NCBI GenBank assembly: GCA_029844215.1
Contig: CM056732.1
Coordinates: forward strand, 18,998,001 to 19,062,000
Direction of reading: 5' to 3'
From: Przewalskia tangutica
Taxonomy: Eukaryota; Streptophyta; Magnoliopsida; Solanales; Solanaceae
Length of the DNA: 64,000 nucleotides
Shown one piece after another: positions 34,607 through 45,503 of this stretch; position 1 is the first letter of the stretch, and each line of letters opens with the position of its first letter. The position numbers and the translations under genes were made by a program. Below the pieces are notes generated by a model. That model was not told where the DNA came from, made no database searches, and saw only the letters and a list, made by a program, of their open reading frames with translations.

Positions 34607-36895
34607 TTTATGATGAAGAATTTTTAGGGGAGATTGATATGCTAATCCTTTGCTATGAAGTATTTTAAGGAGGTAAGTAGTCATTTATAATGCATGATGC
34701 CAAAAAAGGGGTTAATGAAGCATGAACTAGTAAAGTTCGAACAATATTATTAATAATACAAAATTTTCTTTCTACTTTTTCATTTTATGAGGACGTATGA
34801 GGGCAAGAAAAATGAAAAGATATACCATTAGTATTACAAAACTCCCTAAATGGCCCATTATCAAATTCCATTCTATTATTACATTGACTATTTTTAATTT
34901 TTCGTTCAAATTGAGTACGGATGAATGTTTTAAAAGTTAGGAATGTGAAAAAACTTGAGACTTTTTAGATAAAAGAAAGGTCCACAAAAAAAAATAGAAT
35001 AATCATCCAAAAATAACACATAATAATGGTGGCCCACAGAGCTCAAAACGAGGATGTCCACATATCACTATGAATAATATCAAAAGACAACAAAGTACTA
35101 GAGGTTGAGGCTACAAACGATAATTTAACATGTTTTCCAAGCGGACAAGAAGGACAAATATTAGTACTACGCGTGCTATTATATTAAATAAAATTATTAA
35201 GAGAAAAAAGAACAAACGCCCCTGGATGATCCAAATGTGCATGTCACAAGGAAGGTGCTAGAGCAGCAAATATTGATGGTGTTGCTTGATTCATGTAAGT
35301 GGTTGTGGTAGTGGTGATTGAATAAAGCTCTCCCCGGATATTACATCTCATTAGAGGTATCCCCATCATGAAATCTTTCACAAGAATCCAAAAGAGTCAA
35401 AGTCAACAGAAATCCAATTATTAGTTGTGAATTTTCGAACAGACACCAAATTTTTAATTAAGTGAGGAGCATGAAGGATATTTTTCAAGGCTAAAGGTGT
35501 GTTCAGGGGGATAAATTTGTGTCACCATAACTACGAGTTGGAATTGAATCACCGTTACCAATAATAATGTCATGATTTTTGCTCAAATTGAAATAAGACG
35601 AGAGATTACCAGGCTCGGACGTCATATGAGAAGTGGCCCCGGTGTCTATGTACCAGTTTGCGTTCGGAGGATTTAATCCAAGTGTATGCATCGCTGCATC
35701 GATATCTGTGGGACTCGGGTGGACTGGTTGTTGGGTCGTGTAGGCTAAGAGGTCTCGGCGATGGCGACTGGGTTGCGGCTTCCGCTAGTTGTTGTTGTGC
35801 TGTGTTGCCGCATTGCGTCCGGTGTGGTGAATCTTGGACCTAGTCGGTATGGTGATAGGTAGGCGATGGAGTCGTGGGCGGTTGGGCGTTGCGGACCATC
35901 GCCATTGTGGCCGGTGGCTCTGCGCTAAGCCAAATTCTTGCGCCACTGGCAGGCCTTTCACCACCGCGCGCGCTTTGCCGCCATCGAGACAACCGTCTTT
36001 CCCGTCAAAATTCCGATTTTGATCCTTTTTTCCACCACCGTTATTCTGATTTTGAGGAGAATTACCTTAATATGATGGAGAGTATGAATCTTGTGGAGAG
36101 GCAGCCGCAAAATTTACTCCAATTGTGGTCTTTTTAGCCAACCCAACCTCTTCAAAGGTTAGCATAGACCGGATTTGATAAAACGGGTGAAGAGGGTTGC
36201 TTTGACAAAAAAGAGTTTCAACGCCATTATAAGCCTCAGATATGTCTGCAACCATCTGAAGAACAAAACGATCATTCGTGACGGGCGCACCAACATTCTT
36301 GGGTTGATCAGACAATTCCTTGAGCCTTTTACAATAGGCCGAAACATTTGAAAAATCCTCCATGTTGATGTGGGAAAATTTCTCCTCACGGGTCACGACG
36401 CGAGAATTTTTGTTATCCTGAATATATCACGCAACCTATTCCAAGTGTCCATGGTCGTGGCGTCGGATTCAATAATAGTCTGCAAGATGTTCGTAGAGAT
36501 AATAGAATAAATCCACTAGAGTATCGCAGCCTCAAGAGTTTCCCACAACTCTATGTCATCATCGATGGTAGACACCTTCTCTTTAGTTGTTGCCGTGAGG
36601 ATGATGTGATGAAGAACTCGATTAGACAGTGCATGAACTTTAAATAGTTATGTCTACGTCGCGTATTGAACGTTTTCCATCTCAAGAACAATAGGGATGT
36701 TATTCTTGATGTTGGAGACTGCAATGACATGATGAAATGTGTTCTTTGAGGTAGACATAATGAAAGAACAAGAGGAGAATTAGGGATGCGAAAAAAAATT
36801 GGGAAGGAAAAAAAAACCGGTCGGTGGCCAAGTCTTGGATTCCGAGATGAAGGGTGGCGGAAGAGAGGGTTTGGAGAAGGAAAATTTGTTCTAAA
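34607..36895 (-). pseudogene. Gag, protease and integrase start of copia C
   Basis: Minus strand. Gag begins near 36760 and has NVSAYCKRLKELSDQPKNVG, VTNDRFVLQMVADISEAYNG (36396-36067). A glycine/glutamine-rich zinc-knuckle region spans 36050-35700. The protease is at 35691-35503 with NANWYIDTGATSHMTSEPG; the catalytic Asp is in DTGA. The pre-integrase and the integrase core follow to 34607, where element A interrupts. Gag and protease are the best preserved parts; elsewhere stops abound. Confidence 0.85.
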
Positions 36896-36907
36896 CTTCT
36901 GATACCA
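36896..36907 (-). promoter_or_regulatory. Primer binding site of copia C
   Basis: Minus strand TGGTATCAGAAG, identical to the primer site of copia F at 47606-47617 and abutting the LTR. Confidence 0.8.
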
Positions 36908-37130
36908 TGAAAGAGAAGAACTCCCTCTTTATTTCCATTAATAAGTGGTATATATAGATGATATACAATATCTAATTATGAAAAATAAATCTACTTTTTC
37001 TTAGTACAAGAATAATACTTTTTATTAGTACAAGACTACCATAATTACACTTGTACAAGAATTCTATAAATATGATAAAATATATACAAAATCCACCAAA
37101 GTGATACCGTGTCTTTCAAAATATAGACAA
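36908..37130 (-). repeat. 5' LTR of copia C
   Basis: Starts TGAAAGAG on the plus strand next to the primer site, with several A/T-rich words shared with LTRs F and G (ACTTGTACAAG, GTGTCTTTC). The outer edge is an estimate because the partner LTR is missing. Confidence 0.55.
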
Positions 37131-37588
37131 AAAATATGCTTGGTAGTTTCTCCCATCTAAGTATTAGACTACTAGTGGATAAAATTATTCAGTACGATCT
37201 GTTGGTGGAAGGTATTTGATAAAATAGTCCAAGAACACATAAACTGTCCGGACATCGTTATCAGAGAATAATAAATATAAAATGGCCATTTGATTCGACC
37301 TTGCTTTTAGTGTTTGAAAACTCAGTGTCCTCTTAACAAGGTGAAAGCTAGCAACTTTGCTTTGTGCACTACCTTAATAGTCCACTTTTCTTCTACTTGT
37401 TCTAAAGAAAGCCATCCTGCGTTAGATGGCAACGAATAAGAAAAAAGGACCACTCAGATGGTACCTTAAAGAAAACGATTAAATAGGACCCACCAGCAAT
37501 GGATTGACAAAGAAAGACCAATTCAACTTTGGTTGTCTGGTTTCTTTGATAAGAATTTAACGTACTCAAAATTATCCTCCTTTTTTTA
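37131..37588. other. No gene recognised
   Basis: AT-rich intergenic DNA without coding or repeat signal that I can name. Confidence 0.4.
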
Positions 37589-37793
37589 GGGTGCGTTTGG
37601 TAGAAAAGAAAATGTTTTTTAAGAAAATTATTTTCCTAACTTAAAAGAGTGTTTAGTAAATAAGTAGAACAATTCTATTGTCACACATTTATATATAATG
37701 TAAGATGAATACACGGGTGGAGGTGGATGGTGAGGTGAAAAGTAGTAAGCGGGGTTGGGTTGGGGTGTTAGAAGGTGGGAAGGAGATGGATCT

Positions 37794-38013
37794 TGTTAGG
37801 ATAATTATGAAGTCATTTCATAATTATCCCAATCATATCATTCTCAAATCATATCATTGTAATTATAATTAGCATAATGTAATTTAGGATGATTAAGATA
37901 TGATTAGATAGATCTTCCTTAATGTTAGTCTTAGAATGATATTGTACGAAATGTATATATATTCAATCTTGGGAATAAAATAATCATGGAATGACTCCAT
38001 AATTATCTTAACA
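37794..38013. repeat. Solo LTR, 220 bp
   Basis: TGTTAGG...TTAACA, flanked on both sides by the 5-bp duplication GATCT (37789-37793 and 38014-38018). It contains a TATA-like GTATATATATTC and no internal sequence, as left by LTR-LTR recombination. Orientation unclear. It lies inside the MITE. Confidence 0.82.
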
Positions 38014-38168
38014 GATCTAATTAATAGAACTCATTTTTCTAAGTTCTACTACGCAAGTTATTTTTCTGATTTTTAAGGAATTTGCTTTTCTTTTCTAAAA
38101 TATTTTGACAAACCAAACATGAAAATTGAAAAGACATTTTTTAGAAAAAGTTTTCGTCCGTACCAAAC

Positions 38169-38473
38169 TGAAAGAAATAATCCCTTGACTATTTTCATTA
38201 ATTGAAAAACAATATATACACTTTACATATTTTCATAAATAGGAAAATCCTATTCCTATTCTACTCCTAAAACCTTTCTATTTGGAGACTAACTATACAA
38301 TTATGGTAAGTGTACAAGACTAACTAAGGTACAAGACTAATATACAAAATATACACCCAGCCCGTAATGGGTCTTGTTCCTTTGGGCTTCCGAGAGTCAT
38401 TTACCTTGTTCTGTGATATTCAATATACATACAATATACTTGTATATCTTGTATATTGTATGTATATTTAACA
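38169..38473 (-). repeat. 3' LTR of copia G
   Basis: Plus strand TGAAAGAAATAATCCC...TTTAACA. Its first 24 bases match the end of LTR F. The adjoining purine run (minus-strand GAGGGTGTG) is the polypurine tract. Confidence 0.85.
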
Positions 38474-38616
38474 CACACCCTCAATCACATCGGGCGATCT
38501 TCGAACGTTGAGACTGTCCCTAAAATCTTCAAAAAGGATCGAGAGAAGACCCTTTGTAAAGATGTCTGCAATTTGGTACCTGGAAGGGACATGACAGACG
38601 CGTACTTGTCCACGAG

Positions 38617-40010
38617 CTACCTTTTCTCGAACAAAATGAATGTCCATCTCGATATTTTAGTGCGTTGGTGCTGAACCAGATTACCTGAAAGATAGATGAC
38701 ACTAACATTATCACAATAAACTAAAGTAGCTTTCTCAATATGACAATGAAGCTCTAAAAGAAGATTATGTAACCAACATGATTCAGAGACCACATTGGTT
38801 ACCCCTCGATACTCGGCCTCTGCACTGGAACGTGATAAAATCGACTGACGCTTTGCAGACCAAGAGACCAATTAGTACCAAGAAACATACAATATCCAGA
38901 CGTAGACCGTGTGGTGTCTAGACATCCTCCCCTATCAGCATTTGTATACGAGACAAGTGTAGATATCGACAAAGGATATAAATGTAAGCCATAGTCAAGT
39001 GTCCCCTGGATGTACCGAATAATGCGTTTGAGTGCATTCATGTGTTCAACCCTGAGATCATGCATAAACAAACACACATTTTGGACGACATACGTAATAT
39101 CTGGTCTCGTGAAAGCCAGATATTGAAGAGCACCTGCCAGACTGCGATAGTGGGTCAGATCCTCGTACGGGGAGCCAGCCGCGACACCTAACTTGGGTTT
39201 AGTATCAACTGAAGTGAAAGTAGACTCACAGGAAGACATCTCAGCCCTCTCGATGATCTCAGCTGCATACTTTCACTGTGATAAGAACACCCCACCTATA
39301 TGACGAGTAACTGCAATCCCTAAAAAATAACTTAAGGGCCCTAAGTCTTTCATGTCAAACTCAGAACTGAGCATTGCCATGATAGACTGGCGTAATGCGT
39401 CAAAAGAGGCAATCAAGATAATATCATCCACGTATAATAATATATAAGCCAAGGAAGAACCACGACAATATATGAACAACGAATTATAAAACCTGATGTG
39501 AGTGAACCCAATAGTCAACACATAGTCTGCAAACCTCTTATACCATGCCCGTGGGGACTGCTTAAGCTCATACAAAGACTTCTTCAACAATTAGACATGA
39601 TGAGGATATTTGGGATCCCTAAATCCCAACGGCTAATGCATATAGATTGTCTCCTTGAGATCACTATGTAGGAAAACATTTTTCACATCTAGCTGATGAA
39701 TGGGCCATGACTTCGAAAGAATCAAGCTGAGCACAGTGCGAATGGTAGTTGGCTTGACCACTAGGCTAAATGTCTCAACACAATTCACACTAACCTGCTG
39801 AGTCTTACCATCACCTACAAGACGAGCCTTATGCATCGCAAAAGAACCGTCAGAATTGTCCTTATGAGCAAAAATCCACATAAACCGAATAATATTAACA
39901 CCGGACAGACGGGGCACCAACTCCCACGTCTTATTATCAATAAGAGCATCATATTCGTCGGTCATAGCAATTTTCCAATTCGGGTCATTTAAAGCAGACA
40001 CATGATTACG
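38617..40010 (-). pseudogene. RT and RNase H of copia G
   Basis: Minus strand. RT N-terminus 40001-39633 with PNWKIAMTDEYDALIDNKTW and LDVKNVFLHSDLKETIYMH. After a stop, 39590-39273 has KKSLYELKQSPRAWYKRFAD and LLYVDDIILIASFDALRQ (catalytic YVDD intact). Then SSCESTFTSVDTKPKLG and SLAGALQYLAFTRPDITYVV. RNase H 38871-38617 has SRSSAEAEYRGVTNVVSESC and ATLVYCDNVSVIYLSGNLVQ. Few lesions: stops near 39595 and 39270, and frame changes near 38870 and 38640. It is the least decayed copia pol in the window. Confidence 0.88.
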
Positions 40011-40253
40011 GGGTAAGGGTGATTTAAGAACATTAGAATTTAAATTAAAATGTCTTTTCGATTTAACAATACCCCATTGACTACGAGTGACTGGTCTATG
40101 ACTCGGGGGAGAATTGGGGGAATTTTGGGAAGGACCGGGACACGTGTGGTGGCGGCAGCGATGGGCTCTTGCCCAACACTGATTGGATGATCCGAGACGA
40201 TTTGGTAATGAGTAAGGGGATAGAGCGATGGCGATCGGCGATACATTGGATGA

Positions 40254-40569
40254 TCCTTGATTATTTTCATTAATTGAAAGACAATATATACACTTTACAT
40301 ATTTTCATAAATAGAAAAATCTTATTCCTATTCTACTCCTAAAACTTTATTCTATTTGGAGACTAACTATACAATTATGGTAAGTGTACAAGACTAATTA
40401 AGGTACAAGACTAATATATAAAATATACACCCAGCCCGTGATGGACCACTGCCCAGCCCATGATGGGCCTTGTTCCTTTGGGCTTCCGAGAGCCATTGGC
40501 CTTGTTCCGTGATATTCAATATACATACAATATACTTGTATATCTTGTATATTGTATGTATATTTAACA
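40254..40569 (-). repeat. 5' LTR of copia G, inner end truncated
   Basis: Aligned to 38182-38473 throughout. It carries one additional about 24-bp tandem copy around 40441-40470 (CCCAGCCC..ATGG unit) that the 3' LTR lacks. Confidence 0.85.
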
Positions 40570-40861
40570 CAAACACACCCTTTAGAGGAGAAGTCATTGC
40601 TTCTATTGAGTAGTAATTCTGGAAACAAGAATCTCTATGCACCATAGTGGATAGAATTTCAAACCTCATTTCTTAGATTATATCAAAAAGGGTTCAATCT
40701 TGAAGGACTCTGATTCCAAACGTATTTAGCAACAATCAAGAGGTAAAAACTTCTTTGATTTGTTACATATAGCCGAGGCTGTACATTTTCTTATCTACTA
40801 CAGAGACTACAACACCAAATCTTTTTACAAAGTACAAGCAAAAGACAAGAAAAAAAAGTGT

Positions 40862-41569
40862 TCAAAACAAGATTAGACAAGTAACAAAGCAACAAAAGAG
40901 GAAAAAACATATTCTGCCTAGTGATTTATCAGCCTCTGATAATTGCCTTCTCATCCTTGGACTACTGCTGATTGCTAGACTATAAGAGTTTGGATATGTG
41001 TACAAAGTTGTTGATGAGTTACCAAAAATCCTTGCATAGGCCACTTCTCCAATCATGGAGTGTTGTAACATATTAGCTGTGGTCCCACCAGGGCTGAGCA
41101 AGGGTGGTTGAGACCGTTGTTGATAATCTCGTCGTTGAAGTAGCTGGGACGGATTTGAATCAGTAGTTGGTATTAGCGAGTGGCCCCCACATCTTGGAGT
41201 CGGAGGCCTTTGTGGAATGACTATGCCAAGATTCGGAACCTTTCCTTCGGATGGTTTTGTAGATTGGCCACGACCATAGAGTGGAATTAAGTTTTTTTGT
41301 GAAACTTCAGCCTTGCAAACAGGGCATTGTGGCTGTTGCTGATCCAAAGTTTTCGAAGAAACACTCTGGAAATGAATCCATTTGTAAATGCAAGGCCAGC
41401 AGTAGAGATGACCACATAAAGTTACCACAGGGTCGTGCACGAGATCCAGGCATATGTTACACTCAAAACCACCGGGAATATTTTCTTCAACCTCATCGTT
41501 CATTGCCTTCCACTTCCCCAGTGGAGTATCGTGTTTGTTAAAGGTAGTGTCCAGCTGTTCTAAGACCAT
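40862..41569 (-). CDS. RMA-type RING membrane-anchor E3 ubiquitin ligase
   Basis: 235 codons from ATG at 41569 to TGA at 40862-40864. Residues about 33-80 form a C3HC4 RING (CNICLDLVHDPVVTLCGHLY, then CWPCIYKW and, after a spacer, CPVC), which recruits an E2 enzyme (family knowledge). A serine/proline-rich middle follows, then SLGRICFFLFCCFVTCLILF, a C-terminal hydrophobic tail anchor. This layout and size match plant RMA1-like ligases of the ER membrane. The frame is open upstream of the ATG to an acceptor-like CAG at 41609-41611, so MVLEQ is the first Met after the splice. No lesions. Likely the only functional protein gene here. It may act in ER quality control or aquaporin turnover, as studied RMAs do; that is inference. 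Confidence 0.9.
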   Translation of the reverse strand: MVLEQLDTTFNKHDTPLGKWKAMNDEVEENIPGGFECNICLDLVHDPVVTLCGHLYCWPCIYKWIHFQSVSSKTLDQQQPQCPVCKAEVSQKNLIPLYGRGQSTKPSEGKVPNLGIVIPQRPPTPRCGGHSLIPTTDSNPSQLLQRRDYQQRSQPPLLSPGGTTANMLQHSMIGEVAYARIFGNSSTTLYTYPNSYSLAISSSPRMRRQLSEADKSLGRICFFLFCCFVTCLILF

Positions 41570-41608
41570 ATTTTCGTTTCTTGATGTAATAAAATTATCT
41601 GCTAATGC
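41570..41608 (-). other. 5' UTR part of the RMA coding exon
   Basis: From the acceptor-derived exon edge to the ATG at 41569. No upstream in-frame ATG in this stretch. Confidence 0.5.
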
Positions 41609-42540
41609 CTGTAAAAACATATAACATCTCAGTACATTAACAAGACTTCAAATTCATAAACACTAATAAGAACCAAGTACAGAATTGTGATAAAAATTGA
41701 ACATATGAACCTTATTGATCTTCTTCTCAAGGTACACTGCATAATAAATCTCAAGGATGGTCCAAACAACTCAAAGGTACAAGGACAAAATAAAAAACCC
41801 TGCCCCTAGGTAATACTAAACGTACTAGACCTACTAATAAATTACAAGATAATAGGCCCCATTAATTGGATGTAGTCTTGAGAAAAGTACAAGGTCAATG
41901 AAATGTGGCCGCTCAACTTAATATAAATCTGAAGAGAGCTTTTAGAATATGTGTATCTGCTCAACTTAATCCAACTAACACGTCAATTCAAATTTAATAG
42001 GTAAACCACCCTGGGGATAAGTCTATTATCAAAGAATGTACACCAAACAAATCAAGAAAGCAAAGTACTGCATTTACTATGAAATCACAAAAGGAGTCGT
42101 AATAACCTATGTTGTTGTCCACAGAACTCTCCAAATATCGGAACAGCTTCGTGGCATAAGATGGTTCTACAAGGCAGAACATAATTTAACCTGATCTATT
42201 CGATGGAAAATGAAAACTACAGTCAGACAGTCACTCTTTATAACAACATTTAATTATAACATCTAAATTTCTTTTTGAAACCGATTTTTATGTCTCTCCT
42301 TCAAAATCTCTATAGCTGCCTATACGATTTTTCAATTTCTCCTTCAAAATCTAAATAGTGAGTGCCCTGTCTCTATGTAAGGATCTCAAAAATTGGGTCA
42401 AGAGGTTCCATAACTTAACAAAAATTATAAGTGAGGCTCTAGTGCTATGACTGTTCAAGTTAAACAATGATAGATGACTGAAAAAACAGAATCTGTTGAA
42501 CTAGTTTTAGCCTCTATGTTACTCCCAACTCTCCAAAAAT

Positions 42541-42628
42541 GTTGCCGGTGCATGTCAGACTCCAAAAATAGTGTATTCTTTAAGGATCCGACACGGATGG
42601 GGCAGAATTTTTAAAGAGTCCGAGCAAC
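42541..42628. repeat. MITE-like patch in the RMA intron
   Basis: GTTGCCGGTG at one end and GTCCGAGCAAC at the other, with GGATCCGACACGG inside. The arrangement recalls short palindromic elements common in Solanaceae introns. Low support. Confidence 0.35.
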
Positions 42629-43745
42629 GTGTGTTTTAGGTAATTTTCAAGGGAACTATAAGTATCAAGAAACTCCTGAGCTGCAGGTTTGAGAAAAAGT
42701 CATTCAGTTACATGTTAAAAGTATTATTCTGCTGATCTTTTTCCCTTTCTACCCAACCCCAGAAGGGAACAACCTTTTATCCCTACAACTTCAAAAGAGA
42801 ATAACCCATATATCCACCAAACTGGTATAGGGTGAAGAAAGGAATTAGAATGTTTAGTCAGTACAGCGCGGATCCATAATTTTTACTAAAGCTTTTCAAA
42901 TTATAATAAGTAAAACCCACGACAGTTTAAGCCTTGGCCCACCAGCTTCTTTTCAATCCAGGTGCTGCATGATAAGAAAGCTCTCGATCTCGGCTAGCTT
43001 CAGTTAGTTAAATAGACCAGAGCAATCAAAGCTACGCCCTCTTCCACGGCTGACTATGAACAGTTGACGCATCTAGCCAGCAAAAGAAGACGCAAGATCT
43101 GGGCTGGTCTAATGAAAAAAAGTTTTTTTAGCATCTTTTATTTTAGTAAATAAAGTAAATAAAATGAATCGAAACTTTTTAGCATTCGGAATGCTCTTAT
43201 GGGTAGGATTCAAGAACATTCTTGATCCTTCCTTTTACTAGTCTTCTCGGCTGGAATCATAAATGGGTTGTCTCCCTGCCAAAAACAAGGGACCTACTTC
43301 TCATCCTAGGAGTTAGAAGGTATGAAGCAATCCTCCTTCTATCCTATCAACTAAGCTCTTCTTCGTCCTCCCCCTCTGAAGAAGCCGGAGGTCAAGAATC
43401 CAGAAGCTAAGGATATATACACGTAGTAAATACTTATATATACAACGTAAACGAACCCCTTGCTTCCAGCCTACTTTACCATTCCAACTTATATTTCTAG
43501 ACAAAGCTTTTATTAATTTATTCAAGAAAGTTAATTTCACGTCCATCCAAATTCACAGTCAATCCCATTGAACCAAACGAGTAAAGACCATCATCCACCC
43601 CAACAAAAAAAGATAAAAACTACAAACCCCATTAACAAAAATGCAGTAACATGATGTTTCAGGCACAGAGTACTTTAAAACATAAAGATCTGAACTCTTT
43701 AATCTATTCCCAACAAGAAAAATCTGAACTTTATCTCAAACACAA

Positions 43746-43765
43746 GGGGGGGGGGGGGGGGGGGG
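43746..43765. repeat. 20-base G homopolymer
   Basis: Uninterrupted G run inside the RMA 5' intron. Its length is likely inexact in any assembly. Confidence 0.9.
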
Positions 43766-43843
43766 ATACCCTTTCTCAACTTATATGAATAAAAGCTTAA
43801 AGAAACAGATAGAAAAAACTCAAAAATGAAAAAAGAAACATAC

Positions 43844-44046
43844 CCAAATAGTATATTTGTATCAAGAACGTTTCTGAACTAAGACACAAGTATCAGAATT
43901 TCCAATAAGATAAAAAGATTTGAGTCTTCAGTAGGAGAAAGCAAAGAATCCTTTGTGTTTAGAAGCAAAGGTGAAAACAGAGCTTTAAGAAAAGGGATTA
44001 AAGATGAAGAGTAGATGGATGATGAAGCTGTTGAATGTTTGGTTCT
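43844..44046 (-). promoter_or_regulatory. RMA first exon and core promoter
   Basis: A TATA-like tract (minus GTGTATATATATATAG, about 44045-44060) stands upstream of a purine-rich leader with several AAAGATGAAGAG-like words, leading to the donor at 43843. The transcription start is expected near 44020. Inferred from position only. Confidence 0.45.
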
Positions 44047-44403
44047 ATATATATATACACAGCTTTAAGAAGACGCGCCTATACATATAGAGGGTCTCTG
44101 TATGTATAGGATAATTACAATTGGAAATATAAATAAATTGAGCCGGATAGAATAATTAATTAAGGGATTGTCACTCGCTTCTAATGTTATGTACGCAATG
44201 GAAACATAAAGTGGGGGCCACATTTGTCCCCTCTCTGACGTGGCACTTACGGGATGTTTGCGTACGCCGTTTGTGTGACTCCGTTTATCTTCTTTGGACT
44301 TTTCTTATTTCCGTTGTGTAGGTGACTGCTAAGTACTAGGTATCATTTTTATTTAAGCTTGGATTTTGGGAAGCCTAATTTTAGGGGGTACAATTTTATT
44401 TTA

Positions 44404-44789
44404 GAGTCGTTTGGTAGGTGGTATAAGAATGTTGATATTAGTTCGTATCCACTGTTTTTGTTTGGTGTATTAGAAATAAGATGCATTGCATATTTTTTAT
44501 AATAACAATAGGTTGTTTACAAAAATACACTTCATACTATACTATGCGAGTGACTTTAGGGGCAATTGTGTTTTTAATCATGATTATACATATATTAAAA
44601 AGTCTTGCATTATTAATATCATGGTTTGCTATGTATTACTAATACATAGGATAATACTAAATATGGTGTATAACTAATACTTGATTTGTTATACATAGAT
44701 TGGAAAATGATATTATCAAATAAAGTATTAGTAATACACAAAGCTAATGTATGTATTATTTCGTGAAATGTATACTACCAAACTACCTC
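44404..44789. mobile_element. MITE-like element
   Basis: Imperfect terminal inverted repeats GAGTCGTTTGGTAG (44404-44417) and CTACCAAACTACCTC (44775-44789). AT-rich interior with TATTACTAATACATAG-type words, typical of a short hAT-like MITE common in Solanaceae. No coding capacity. Target duplication not clear. Confidence 0.55.
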
Positions 44790-45121
44790 TTCATCTTATC
44801 TTTCCGGGGGAGGGGGGTTTAGTAGGAAAGAAAACATTTTAATCAGTCTCAAATTAGCCGTAGTTGTCCCATCGACATGTATATACTCCTATTTGGGTTC
44901 GTTGTATGTTCACGATTAACATCAGTATCAAATTAGCCGTAGTTTAATTTCTTGCTAAATACTATATATTAGACTTGCTATGAAACGGTCGTCAATTTAA
45001 ACGTGTTATTTGTATACAATAAATGGCATGTTACGTTACGCATGAAAATTGAGTTAGAGCACGAAATACTATTTTAAGTTTGATACGGTATATGGACGGT
45101 AATAATATATTTATGCATATC

Positions 45122-45245
45122 GAGTGTTTATATCTAATTAAATAATTAACCTTAACAAATGAAAGTGAAAATGTGTAATACTTTATATTCATTTCACTTT
45201 GATTTGTTAATTCTTAAATTAATATTTAGTTAAGTATAAACACCC
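45122..45245. repeat. Fold-back repeat, about 124 bp
   Basis: Arm 45122-45170 (GAGTGTTTATA...) and arm 45190-45245 (...TATAAACACCC) are complementary with a few mismatches over about 50 bp, leaving a small loop. Looks like a Stowaway- or fold-back-type MITE. Confidence 0.6.
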
Positions 45246-45495
45246 AGAGCACGTAAGTATTTATCATGTACATACTATGTTAATGTGTTTTGATACTTTA
45301 TAAAAACCATTGTTTTGTAAAGAAAGCATGTTATCTTATCTTTAACTTTTAGTTTAGTTTTTTTTGCATTCCCATTCGATGTTGAGTAGCTATATTAGGG
45401 TCCTACTAAATCCTTATTTACTCCGAAAAATTTAACTTTCAGTTTAGGGCACCTGCAAATGTGTTATATATTGTTTTCAAATTAATAAAATGGTG

Positions 45496-45503
45496 CATGT
45501 AAG
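45496..45503. repeat. Target-site duplication of the hAT element (left)
   Basis: CATGTAAG, repeated exactly at 46879-46886; 8 bp is the hAT signature length. Confidence 0.95.

Larger units (their letters stand above)
13310..37130 (-). mobile_element. Ty1/copia element 'C', split by chromovirus A
   Basis: Minus-strand copia in two parts, 34607-37130 (LTR, primer site, gag, protease, pre-integrase, integrase start) and 13310-14094 (integrase end, RT start). The two halves join at element A: both align base for base to the uninterrupted copia F around 49840-50150. The 3' end, with the rest of RT, RNase H and the second LTR, is missing beyond 13310. Related to G and F in this window by primer site and RT. 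Confidence 0.85.
38169..40569 (-). mobile_element. Internally deleted Ty1/copia element G
   Basis: Two LTRs (38169-38473, about 40254-40569) flanked by the duplication CAAAC (38164-38168, 40570-40574). Only RT and RNase H remain between them; gag, protease, integrase, the primer site and the inner about 14 bp of the 5' LTR are gone, joined at a few bases of microhomology (TCC). At 2.4 kb it is half a normal copia. The perfect duplication shows that it integrated as an element. Confidence 0.9.
37589..40580. mobile_element. MITE with long terminal inverted repeats, split by two insertions
   Basis: Left end GGGTGCGTTTGGTA at 37589-37602. The right end is split: CCGTACCAAAC ends at 38168 and, after removal of copia G and one duplication copy, continues ACACCC at 40575-40580, giving GGGTGTGTTTGGTA on the opposite strand. 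Inverted similarity continues for about 40 bp. Subtracting the solo LTR and copia G leaves about 360 bp without coding capacity. Both flanks carry TTTA, so the duplication is short and the superfamily is uncertain (Tourist- or hAT-like). Confidence 0.75.
41609..43843 (-). other. Probable 5' UTR intron of the RMA gene
   Basis: Minus-strand acceptor TTTTTACAG ends at 41609, and a donor-like GGTATGTTT begins at 43843, giving a single 2.2-kb intron in the 5' leader. No coding exons are seen inside. The intron contains a MITE-like patch, a 20-G run and an unusual non-AT-rich block described separately. The donor choice is inference. Confidence 0.45.
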
